From Culturomica massiliensis (GTDB taxonomy: Bacteria; Bacteroidota; Bacteroidia; Bacteroidales; Marinifilaceae), in contig NZ_LT594621.1 in assembly GCF_900091655.1 (NCBI RefSeq), forward strand, positions 186,001 to 250,000: a stretch of DNA of 64,000 bases, written 5' to 3'. A model generated the notes under the pieces. It was given only the letters and a program-made list of their open reading frames with translations. It ran no database searches and was not told the origin of the DNA. A program made the position numbers and the translations under genes. Shown one piece after another: positions 8,816 through 15,761 of the stretch; position 1 is the first letter of the stretch, and each line of letters starts with the position of its first letter.

Positions 8816-9751
8816 ATGTATGATAAGTTAAAGCTATTCTATCCAAGGATGAGAGACACACCAGACATAAGCGGTTATCTGGATAAGGCAAAGGAGCAAA
8901 CCGACCTTAAAACGGGGGAAGTTTGCACCTTTGGTAGTATGGAGGGGCTAAAAGTGTCTATCTATACAGGCGGTTACTCCATTATAGGCAGTTTGGCAAA
9001 ATACCTATATCCAAGCAATGTTTACCCACTTGACAGACATAGCACCGTCCAAGCGATAGAAAAGTTATCAGACGCTTTGCACATAGACATGAGAGAGGCA
9101 AAAGTTACAGGGCTTGAATTTGGGGCACAGTTTGTGATGAGGAAGCCTGTAGATGAGTATCTGAAAAAGTTAGGCGATATGCCTAAGTTGGCACGTTATC
9201 ACTTTGATATAGGTACACTTTACTACAAACACAAAGGGAAGCAGCAGCCCAAAGTATTTTGTTTTTATGATAAAAGGGCTGATGCTAAAGCAAAAGGGTT
9301 AATAATGCCAGATGGTTTTATTGAAACCAACTTGCTAAAGTATGAAATGAGATTGAACGGGCGGTTATCTCAACAAATAGGAGTTCCAGAGGTGCAAGCC
9401 TCAACATTATCAGAAAGCGAGTTTTACAAGCTACTTGTAAAGAAGTGGCAGGCACACTATTTTTCAATATCCAAGTTGAACCAGCTAAAAACAGAGGTTA
9501 TGAGTGAAATTAAGACCGTGTCAGATGCTTTTGATGTGTTAGTGGCACGTTTAATAAGCCAAAGCGACCAAAGCCAAATAACGGCTTTTTTGGAAGAGCT
9601 GAAAGATGCAAAAGTGTTTGATGACAGGAAGTATTACACAAGGCTAAAGAAGAAAATTATCGAAGTGGCAAACAAGACAGGCGTTTCTATATCCGATGAA
9701 GATATAAGGGAACTTGACGATGAGATTAAGAATGTTGGGGCGTATGTGTAA
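8816..9751 (+). CDS. Rolling-circle replication initiator, filamentous-phage gene II / Phage_CRI-like
   Basis: The 311-residue protein matches the layout of phage/plasmid replication proteins of the gene II/RstA type: an N-terminal MYDKLKLFYP strand, GSLAKYLYPSNVYPLDRHSTVQAIEKL, a VTGLEFG strand, KVFCFYDKRAD, and LLKYEMRLNGRLSQQ near the middle. Such proteins nick one strand at the double-strand origin and prime rolling-circle synthesis. The TTG at 8807 lies within the upstream palindrome, and the ATG at 8816 gives the family-like start. The catalytic tyrosine cannot be assigned from sequence alone. The gene is bracketed by two copies of a 41-bp palindrome-bearing repeat, consistent with origin or control sites. 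Confidence 0.75.
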   Translation: MYDKLKLFYPRMRDTPDISGYLDKAKEQTDLKTGEVCTFGSMEGLKVSIYTGGYSIIGSLAKYLYPSNVYPLDRHSTVQAIEKLSDALHIDMREAKVTGLEFGAQFVMRKPVDEYLKKLGDMPKLARYHFDIGTLYYKHKGKQQPKVFCFYDKRADAKAKGLIMPDGFIETNLLKYEMRLNGRLSQQIGVPEVQASTLSESEFYKLLVKKWQAHYFSISKLNQLKTEVMSEIKTVSDAFDVLVARLISQSDQSQITAFLEELKDAKVFDDRKYYTRLKKKIIEVANKTGVSISDEDIRELDDEIKNVGAYV

Positions 9752-9760
9752 TTGCAAAAC

Positions 9761-9801
9761 CCTTATAATAAGTTGTATGTTGTTACCCAAAAATGGTAAC
9801 A
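9761..9801 (+). repeat. 41-bp repeat with GTTACC/GGTAAC palindrome, copy 2, after rep
   Basis: It starts with the same 17 bases as copy 1 (CCTTATAATAAGTTGTA) and ends GTTACCCAAAAATGGTAACA, a clear dyad. It lies 10 bp past the rep stop. The 9752-10163 stretch otherwise holds a promoter (9905-9935) and a stem-loop (10041-10112), with no gene I would defend. Confidence 0.65.
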
Positions 9802-9904
9802 GGTAGAGCCTCCAAGTGCAAATTTTAGAGTATATCCCTAAAATCACAAAATATTCTATATGGTTATGTAGTATTCTATAATGATACAGATTTAGCCCTT
9901 TTTC

Positions 9905-9935
9905 TTTGTCCTTTATTGACTTATACTTATCTTTG
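9905..9935 (+). promoter_or_regulatory. Promoter for the 10.0-10.6 kb transcript
   Basis: TTTG (9905-9908), 19 bp, TATCTTTG (9928-9935) fits the Bacteroidota consensus. The predicted transcript starts near 9941 and runs through a stem-loop leader of about 220 nt before the lipoprotein ATG at 10164. Confidence 0.5.
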
Positions 9936-10040
9936 CCTCGTAAAATTTGGAAATATTAGCGTTAGCTATTATTCAATGGAGTAAAAAACGACCAATAAAA
10001 ATTACAGACCGTTGAGTAATGAGTGAACGCCCGTGCTATG

Positions 10041-10112
10041 CGTGGGCTGTACTTATTATTGGTCTGTGGGTTACTTGGTCGTACCTTTACTCCGATAACG
10101 TGCAAGCCCACG
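10041..10112 (+). other. Leader stem-loop before the cargo lipoprotein
   Basis: CGTGGGCT (10041-10048) pairs with AGCCCACG (10105-10112), followed by TTATTTTTT. The 13-mer AAGCCCACGTTAT at 10104 recurs at 10860 in the right-end repeat. Two overlapping frames through this region give short hydrophobic peptides that I recall seeing annotated repeatedly in Bacteroides genomes. They are more likely a conserved nucleic-acid structure than proteins. Confidence 0.4.
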
Positions 10113-10163
10113 TTATTTTTTACATGGTCTGTATTACGATTATCAATAAAAAATATACAGATT

Positions 10164-10634
10164 ATGAGAAAGATTTTATTTTTATTCGTAGTAGTAGTTT
10201 TCTTCTATGGATGTAACAAGGACAATGAAGATAAATCAAATGACGCTTATCAAATTGAGTTTGTTAATGGAAAGGAATATACTCAAACTTTCTATTTTGG
10301 GAGCCATTTTATTTATAGTGAGAAGAATAAAACAGGAACCGGATGTAATATCATTTCTTCTTGTAATAGACTATCTTTCACAATCAAAGATAACGAAGTT
10401 GGTTTTTACGAGATTTGCCCCCCGGTTGATTTGAGAAATGAGGAAATAAAATTAAACGAAAACTTGGATAGTCAGAATTTTAGATATTACCTTATTGCAG
10501 ATATACATTTTTCATATCCCATAACATCTACTTTAAATATGCAACTTAAAAGTCAATGGAAAATAGTGATTGGAAAGATGGAAGAATATGTTTATAATGG
10601 ACAGATTTATAATCGTTTAATCATTATGGAATAA
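10164..10634 (+). CDS. Element-borne lipoprotein, hypothetical
   Basis: Starting at the ATG at 10164, the 156-residue product has a hydrophobic signal peptide ending FFYGC (lipobox Cys about residue 17) followed by the acidic linker NKDNEDKSND. The mature part is beta-rich, with two Cys (TGCNIISSC) that could form a disulfide, and no family is recognised. The frame extends upstream without a stop to a GTG at 10023, but that extension lies in the repeat-like leader and would bury the signal peptide, so I reject it. It is probably a cargo gene of the element. Confidence 0.7.
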   Translation: MRKILFLFVVVVFFYGCNKDNEDKSNDAYQIEFVNGKEYTQTFYFGSHFIYSEKNKTGTGCNIISSCNRLSFTIKDNEVGFYEICPPVDLRNEEIKLNENLDSQNFRYYLIADIHFSYPITSTLNMQLKSQWKIVIGKMEEYVYNGQIYNRLIIME

Positions 10635-10743
10635 AACTCTGTTATTGAACACTAATAGAGGTTGGACATTTTTAATTAGGCTGTTTAATTTAGATTCCCT
10701 ATATTTGTATCAGAAAAGCCCACAAGCCTAATAAAAAGGCTAT

Positions 10744-10762
10744 TTTGTTACTGATTTGTTAC
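10744..10762 (+). repeat. Paired octamers near right end: TTTGTTAC x2, 11 bp apart
   Basis: TTTGTTACtgaTTTGTTAC starts at 10744 and 10755, matching the 11-bp step of the left pair at 5831/5842 and in the same orientation. It lies about 70 bp inside the candidate right attachment core. Confidence 0.55.
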
Positions 10763-10793
10763 CCACTTTCAAAACAAAGTGGGCTTTTTATTT
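10762..10793 (+). terminator. Rho-independent terminator
   Basis: CCCACTTT (10762-10769), a 6-nt loop, AAAGTGGG (10776-10783), then CTTTTTATTT. It overlaps the second TTTGTTAC octamer. A TATATTTG -7 box at 10700-10707 without a good -33 makes a short RNA of about 75 nt conceivable but unsupported. Confidence 0.75.
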
Positions 10794-10826
10794 AAATACC
10801 AATAAATTACAGTAAAAACTATTGGT

Positions 10827-10924
10827 AATCGCCAAACACCTTCGTATCCAAATAAAGTAAAGCCCACGTTATGAAACGTGAACGTATATACCTTACTCTT
10901 GGATACTTCTGTAAATTGGCGATT
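10827..10924. repeat. 98-bp imperfect inverted repeat containing the candidate right attachment core
   Basis: AATCGCCAA (10827-10835) mirrors TTGGCGATT (10916-10924), GTATCCAA mirrors TTGGATAC further in, and CACGTT meets AACGTG at the centre around ATGA. The left outer arm contains ATCGCCAA at 10828-10835, shared with 5693. This may be the attachment region or a recombination structure. Confidence 0.5.
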
Positions 10925-11790
10925 TTCGGAAGCAAGATTAAAGTTAACGTTTTTTATATGTTATGCGCTTTAAAGCGCATGTTCGGGTTGTGTTTAATTT
11001 TTGTTATTTTTCCATAGGCAATTGGATTTTGAAATTTCTATTTTTACAAATATAGTATGTTTTATGAATAAATCCTAACGTAATTTTATAGGAAAAAAAC
11101 TGTAGGATTTCAATCGTTTCTGAAGTTGATGGTGTCTTTTCCTATTTTACAATATCTATATTTATCCGATTGGTTCAATAACTTTTTGGGAAGTTGGTTC
11201 TTAGTTTCTTTCTATTATTTTATTTTTGCCCTTATTTTCTTTATGTGTTACTTATCGGAGATCTATAAAGTTTATTTACATTATTTTTTAATCCCGCAGA
11301 CAGATTTTAAATTTTAGATTAAGTGAATCCGACGACGAATCAGTCGGCCAACGCTTTTATATTTGTAATCCATCTGCAAAATCCCTTAAATCTACGGGAT
11401 TCAATCAAAAATCGTAAACCAAAAATTACACAATGAGTCCGTCCCAGTGTGTAATTTTTTCCCAATCGTAAATCAAAGATAAAGACAGATTCTGAATGAA
11501 TCCGGCAACAGATCCGTTTGTCAAATAATTCCATGTTTATAGTCTATAATGTACTATTTACAATCCATTGGTTGCTGTGTCAAATATTCTGTTTTTGTTT
11601 GTAGATTTGGAATTATTTTGCATATTTGTCCGCGTATGTGCAGGGTTTTAAGCGTTGTTTTTTTTCTTGATATTAGGTTTGAAATTGAGCTTTTTAACCT
11701 CATTTGCCGATAATTATTCCCGGATTTTTGTTTACTACGAAGCCGTATGTTCATATGAAGTGTTTTATGGCACTTATTAATGGTAGAAAT
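10925..11790. other. Non-coding AT-rich region with palindromes and repeats
   Basis: No convincing gene is present in these roughly 870 bp. It holds a perfect 18-bp palindrome ATGCGCTTTAAAGCGCAT (10963-10980), arms AATCCCGCAGA (11288-11298) and TCTACGGGATT (11391-11401) of the dispersed intergenic repeat family, and two TCGTAAA cores near 11409 and 11466. A 62-codon hydrophobic ORF from 11129 is probably chance in AT-rich DNA. Confidence 0.55.
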
Positions 11791-13014
11791 ATGACGTCTG
11801 TCAAACTGAAATTAAACAAAGATCGTGTTTTATTGAATGGAACTTATCCTTTGGTGTTCCAGATTATACATTCTAGGCGTAAAAAATTGATTTATAGTCC
11901 GTTCCGGGTTGCTGGTCCGGAGTTTGATACGGTAAAAGAAAAAGTAGTTTACTGTAAGGACAGGTTGACCCACCGTGAAGTCCGCAGTATCAATCGTTGG
12001 ATCATCAAGGAGCGAAAAAAGCTGAACGGCCTGATCGGTGAGTTGAAAAAGTGTATGCCGGATTTTACCGTAGCCGATATTGCCGGATATTACGAGGGAC
12101 AAATAAGAGGGGAAGGATTGTTTGCCTTTATAGACGGTTGTGTCCGGCAGAAAGAGGAACTGGGCAAATATGGTACTGCGGCAGCCTACCGCAGTACCCG
12201 TTCATCTCTGTTGCATTTTACCGGTAAAGAAAAGATGGCTGTTTCCGAGGTGACTCCCGCTTTTGTCAGAACTTATGAGAGACACCTATTAAAAAGCGGG
12301 GTATGTTGCAATACGGTGAGTTTTTATATGCGTAATCTGCGGGCTATCTATAATCAGGCCGTTTTGGAGGGGGAAATAGAGCCGGCTGTGAATCCTTTCC
12401 GGCATGTGCAGACCCGTCCTGCCAAGACTGTCAAGCGGGCGATGAGCCGTGATCATATCCGTCGTTTGATGCAGCTTCCGCTGGAGGATGTTCCTGATCT
12501 TAATTTTATCCGTAATCTGTTTATGTTCAGCTTTTATGCCCGGGGAATGTCTTTTGTGGATATGGTTTTTTTAAAAAAGGAGAATATAAAATGTAATTTT
12601 ATCGAATATTACCGTCATAAGACACGGCAGCTTATCCGGGTCAGTCTGACGGATAAATTGAAAGAGATTATCTCGCGTTATCAGAGCGACTCGGATTACA
12701 TATTTCCGGTTATAGATGAATCTTCCTATCTGTCGCCTTACCGGCAATATCGCCGTGCGCTCAGCAAGGTGGAGCGGAAGCTCAAGCTATTGGGAGACCG
12801 GTTGGGATATGAGGTCGGGTTGACCACCTATGTCGCCCGCCATAGCTGGGCAACTCAGGCCAAAGAGTGTGGTATTCCTGTTTCGGTGATCAGTGAAGGA
12901 CTCGGACATACCTCGGAAAAAACAACGCGGATTTATCTGAAAGAATTCGATCAAAAGGTTTTGGATGAATGTGATCAGTTGGTGGCCCGGCTTGAAAGTG
13001 TGCCCGGTAATTGA
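11791..13014 (+). CDS. Tyrosine recombinase, Bacteroidota arm-domain type
   Basis: From MTSVKLKLNKDRV at 11791 the product has 407 residues: an arm DNA-binding domain (about 1-80), a SAM-like core-binding domain (about 95-195) and a catalytic domain. Visible catalytic residues are the Arg of FYARGMSF, the Lys of YRHKTRQ, the Arg of YVARHSW, the His of GLGHTS and the Tyr of TRIYLKEF. The usual first His of the HxxR box is Tyr (YVAR), which I recall as normal for this subfamily. Relatives include Bacteroides DNA invertases and element integrases. Upstream in-frame starts at 11755 and 11767 are possible. No flanking invertible repeat was identified, so its substrate is unknown. Its base composition resembles the chromosome rather than the element at 5.7-10.8 kb. 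Confidence 0.9.
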   Translation: MTSVKLKLNKDRVLLNGTYPLVFQIIHSRRKKLIYSPFRVAGPEFDTVKEKVVYCKDRLTHREVRSINRWIIKERKKLNGLIGELKKCMPDFTVADIAGYYEGQIRGEGLFAFIDGCVRQKEELGKYGTAAAYRSTRSSLLHFTGKEKMAVSEVTPAFVRTYERHLLKSGVCCNTVSFYMRNLRAIYNQAVLEGEIEPAVNPFRHVQTRPAKTVKRAMSRDHIRRLMQLPLEDVPDLNFIRNLFMFSFYARGMSFVDMVFLKKENIKCNFIEYYRHKTRQLIRVSLTDKLKEIISRYQSDSDYIFPVIDESSYLSPYRQYRRALSKVERKLKLLGDRLGYEVGLTTYVARHSWATQAKECGIPVSVISEGLGHTSEKTTRIYLKEFDQKVLDECDQLVARLESVPGN

Positions 13015-13195
13015 TCTTCGGTATATACCGGTTGTTTTGTTAAAATGTCCGAATGCCGGTAAAAGTCTTATTTTATCCTTATTTTTGAAGACGGAATAGA
13101 GGGCAGGCTGTGTTCCGGTTCTGTCGTTTGTAGCTTGCCGGCAGAGGTAAGCATTTGTTTGCAGATTTGAAGTGAGATTTTTTATAAATTTGAAT

Positions 13196-13825
13196 ATGAG
13201 ACAGGTGATCGATATTGAAAATTGGAAGCGGAAGGAGGAATTTTTATTTTTCCGGACCTTCCAGAATCCGATGGTGTCGGTGACGGTCGAGGTGGATTGT
13301 ACCTTGGCATATCAGCGGGCTAAAGAGTTGGGCGTGCCTTTTTCGCTGTATTATATGCATGCGGCATTGGTGGCAGCCAATCGTATTGAAGAATTGCGCT
13401 ACCGGCAGGAGGGGGAAGAGGTGGTTTTATACGATCGGGTAAATTTATTTACCCCTATTTCTATTGCCGACGGGAGCTACCGGTCGGTGCTGTTGCCGCT
13501 GGAAGACGATTTGGACGTTTTTCTTGAAAAGGCTTTGCCGGTTGTCGAGCGTGCCAAGCGGGGAGAGGGACAGGCTCACGAAGAGAAAGATCATAACCGG
13601 GATTTTATTCTGATCAGTGTAAATCCGTGGTATCGCTTTACGAGTGTGCAGGTAGGAATACCTCAGGTGCCGCATGAGAATATCCCTATTTTTACTTTTG
13701 GTAAGGTAACTGAAGAATATGGGAAACGGGTGATGCCCGTCGCTTTGTCGGTGAATCACGGTTTTGTCAGCGGCTTTCAGATCGGTTGCTTTCTGAAAGA
13801 GTTTCAGCAAATGCTCGATCGCTAA
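13196..13825 (+). CDS. Chloramphenicol acetyltransferase-like (CatA fold) protein, catalytic His absent
   Basis: The 209-residue product follows the CatA fold from start to end: an N-terminal IDIENWKRKEEFLFF segment, NPMVSVTVEVDCT, FSLYYMHA, and a C-terminal active-site loop. In classical CAT that loop reads HHxxxDG; here it reads NHGFVSG, so the acyl-transfer His is Asn (about residue 187) and the structural Asp is Ser (about 191). It is therefore probably not a working chloramphenicol acetyltransferase by the known mechanism. It could acylate something else or be a scaffold. The ATG at 13196 is preferred over an upstream GTG at 13172. It converges on hcp across a shared hairpin. Confidence 0.8.
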   Translation: MRQVIDIENWKRKEEFLFFRTFQNPMVSVTVEVDCTLAYQRAKELGVPFSLYYMHAALVAANRIEELRYRQEGEEVVLYDRVNLFTPISIADGSYRSVLLPLEDDLDVFLEKALPVVERAKRGEGQAHEEKDHNRDFILISVNPWYRFTSVQVGIPQVPHENIPIFTFGKVTEEYGKRVMPVALSVNHGFVSGFQIGCFLKEFQQMLDR

Positions 13826-13832
13826 AAGACAC

Positions 13833-13856
13833 GACTGTGCCGGTTAAAGCACAGTC
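13833..13856. terminator. Bidirectional hairpin between the CAT-like gene and hcp
   Basis: Perfect 8-bp stem GACTGTGC / GCACAGTC with an 8-nt loop in the 45-bp convergent spacer. T-tracts are weak on both sides. Confidence 0.6.
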
Positions 13857-13870
13857 TGCGGTCGGATGTA

Positions 13871-15523
13871 TCAGGCAATGTGGAGTCGTTGGAGGTCTTG
13901 TTTTACATCGGTAATACCTCCGAGATTGAACTGTTCGGCGAGTGCGTTCAGTATAGCCGGAGATACGAAAGCCGGAAGAGTCGGACCGATGTGTATGTTT
14001 TTAAAACCGAGGCTAAGTAAAGCTAAAAGAACGATGACAGCTTTTTGCTCATACCAGGCGATGTTGAAGGCGATGGGCAAGTCGTTGACATTTGCCAGGC
14101 CGAATATCTCTTTTAATTTTAGGGCAATAAGAGCCAGGGAGTAACTGTCGTTGCATTGTCCGGCGTCCAGGACACGCGGAATGCCGTTGATATCGCCTAA
14201 TCCCAGTTTGTTGTAACGGTATTTGGCACAACCGGCGGTAAGGATAACTGTATTTTTTGGGAGCGCTTCGGCAAATTCCGTGTAATATTCGCGGTTTTTC
14301 ATTCGTCCGTCGCAACCGGCCATAACGATGAATTTGCGGATGGCTCCGCTGCGTACGGCTTCGATAATCTGAGGTGCTAGTTGTACAACCTGATTGTGGG
14401 CAAAACCGCCGGTAATATGGCCTGTTTCTATTTCCGTAGGCGGCGGGCATTTTTTAGCTTGCGCGATAATCTCCGAAAAGTCTTTGTAGCCATCCGTATT
14501 TTCCTGAATGTGTTTGCATCCGGGATATCCGGTAGAATTTCCGGTATACATCCGGTTGATATAGGAAGCTGAAGGCAGCGGGGGAACGATGCAATTGGTT
14601 GTGAAGTAAATCGGGCCGTTGAATGTCTCGAATTCTTCCCGTTGACGCCACCATGAATTCCCGTAATTACCGGCGAAGTGGCTGTATTTTTTGAATGCCG
14701 GATAATAGTGGGCCGGGAGCATCTCGCTGTGGGTATAAACGTCTACGCCTGTACCTTCCGTTTGTTCGAGCAATTCTTCCAGGTCTTTCAGGTCATGACC
14801 GCTGATCAGGATACCCGGGTTGGAACGAACGCCGATATCGACTTTCGTTATTTCCGGATTACCGTAGCTTTGGGTATTGGCTTTGTCGAGCAGGGCCATA
14901 GCGCTTACGCCGTATTTTCCTGTTTCGAGTACCAGTTGGGTGAGCTCCGGAACGGTGAGTTTTTGGGTCGTCATATCGGATAAGGCCTGTTGTATGAATG
15001 TGTGTATAGATTCGTCATTGAAGCCGAGGTGCATGGCGTGCTCCGTATAGGCAGCCATGCCTTTTAAGCCGTATAGGGTGAGTTCTTTCAGAGAACGCAG
15101 GTTTTCGTCCGTTTCCCGGAGTACGCCGACTTGTGAGGCTTTGGCGGTATATTCCTCTTCTGTGCCCTGCCATTGTAATTCGTCTGTTTCGGGTAGGGGG
15201 ATGCCGGCTTGAAGGGCTTGGTTTATCAGTTCGTTCCGGAGTTCCATGCCTTTGCGTATGAGCCGGATAATACGCTGATCGTCGAAATTGGCATTGGTAA
15301 TTGTGGTAAATAGTGCGTCGACAATAAACCGGTTGATTTTTTCGTCTATCTTGCGATGGCCGTTTCTTAGCGTATTGGCTACGATAGCAATTCCACGGAC
15401 GGAGAATAACAACATATCCATCATGGCCGACGTACTACTCATTTTCCCGCATACGCCTTTAACGGTACATCCTGTACCTTTGGCGGTTTCCTGACACTGG
15501 AAGCAAAACATGTTTTCTTTCAT
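13871..15523 (-). CDS. hcp: Hydroxylamine reductase / hybrid cluster protein
   Basis: The full-length Hcp has 550 residues. The N-terminal cluster Cys are 7, 10, 19 and 25 (CX2CX8CX5C), the class I spacing of strict anaerobes. Downstream segments such as GHDLKDLEELLEQT, HSEMLPAHYYP, and GCDGRMKNREYYTEF with TAGCAKYRYN belong to the hybrid Fe-S-O cluster domain. The protein reduces NO or hydroxylamine in the cytoplasm and protects anaerobes from nitrosative stress. It is divergent from a CRP/FNR regulator, and its promoter has a 16-bp palindrome TGTCACATATGTTACA. That spacing matches the nrf promoter, so co-regulation is likely. Confidence 0.96.
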   Translation of the reverse strand: MKENMFCFQCQETAKGTGCTVKGVCGKMSSTSAMMDMLLFSVRGIAIVANTLRNGHRKIDEKINRFIVDALFTTITNANFDDQRIIRLIRKGMELRNELINQALQAGIPLPETDELQWQGTEEEYTAKASQVGVLRETDENLRSLKELTLYGLKGMAAYTEHAMHLGFNDESIHTFIQQALSDMTTQKLTVPELTQLVLETGKYGVSAMALLDKANTQSYGNPEITKVDIGVRSNPGILISGHDLKDLEELLEQTEGTGVDVYTHSEMLPAHYYPAFKKYSHFAGNYGNSWWRQREEFETFNGPIYFTTNCIVPPLPSASYINRMYTGNSTGYPGCKHIQENTDGYKDFSEIIAQAKKCPPPTEIETGHITGGFAHNQVVQLAPQIIEAVRSGAIRKFIVMAGCDGRMKNREYYTEFAEALPKNTVILTAGCAKYRYNKLGLGDINGIPRVLDAGQCNDSYSLALIALKLKEIFGLANVNDLPIAFNIAWYEQKAVIVLLALLSLGFKNIHIGPTLPAFVSPAILNALAEQFNLGGITDVKQDLQRLHIA

Positions 15524-15554
15524 ATTTTCTGAAATTTTAGGTTATTTCTGGTGG

Positions 15555-15599
15555 CAAATATTCTGTTTTTTTTACTCCGGGACTGTCACATATGTTACA
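15555..15599 (-). promoter_or_regulatory. hcp promoter with CRP/FNR-type operator
   Basis: The palindrome TGTCACATATGTTACA occupies 15584-15599. On the minus strand a near-consensus -7 box AATATTTG lies at 15562-15555. The distance from palindrome centre to the last base of the -7 box is 36.5 bp, exactly as at nrf. The position is that of a class II activator replacing the -33 box. Confidence 0.7.
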
Positions 15600-15761
15600 A
15601 TCCTTTGTTTTAGAATGAAATTTGTCAGTTAAGGTGGTGGGAATATATTTATAGCCGGGGAAATATAGAATTTCCGGATTACTTTGTATTTTTGATTACA
15701 CGTCGGAAGAGACAATGTGTTTAATTTTGTCATGTCGAACCGTTGTTTTATATAAATCGGT

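Larger units (their letters stand above)
5693..10835. mobile_element. Integrative element with tyrosine integrase and filamentous-phage-type Rep
   Basis: The segment is visibly richer in A and in AAA/AAT codons than both flanks. It carries, in order: integrase, an unknown 226-residue protein, an excisionase-like HTH protein, a 174-residue protein, a rolling-circle Rep and a lipoprotein. Related octamers (TTTGTTAC / GGTAAC) recur at its regulatory points, and 11-bp-spaced pairs sit near both proposed ends. No relaxase, Zot/pI secretion ATPase or coat gene is seen. It is therefore better described as a replicating integrative element or phage satellite/remnant than as a full prophage. The exact ends are uncertain. 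Confidence 0.65.

Noticed and set aside
10023..10163. Upstream extension of the element lipoprotein and the overlapping frame from 10019
   Set aside because: The region is a structured, repeat-like leader. The extension would bury a clear lipoprotein signal peptide that starts at 10164.
10700..10793. Small RNA between a TATATTTG box and a terminator
   Set aside because: The -7 box has no -33 partner, and the interval is explained by octamer repeats and a terminator. Only transcript data could rescue it.
11129..11317. 62-codon hydrophobic ORF as a small membrane protein or toxin
   Set aside because: AT-rich DNA easily yields Phe/Leu/Tyr-rich frames. There is no promoter at suitable spacing, no partner antitoxin and no recognisable pattern.
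13172..13195. GTG at 13172 as start of the CAT-like gene
   Set aside because: It adds MRFFINLN before the family-like MRQVIDIENW and overlaps a TAAATTTG box; the ATG at 13196 is better.
11600..13200. Invertible promoter controlled by the tyrosine recombinase at 11791
   Set aside because: I looked for matched inverted repeats with a promoter between them near this gene and near the fimbrillin genes and found none.
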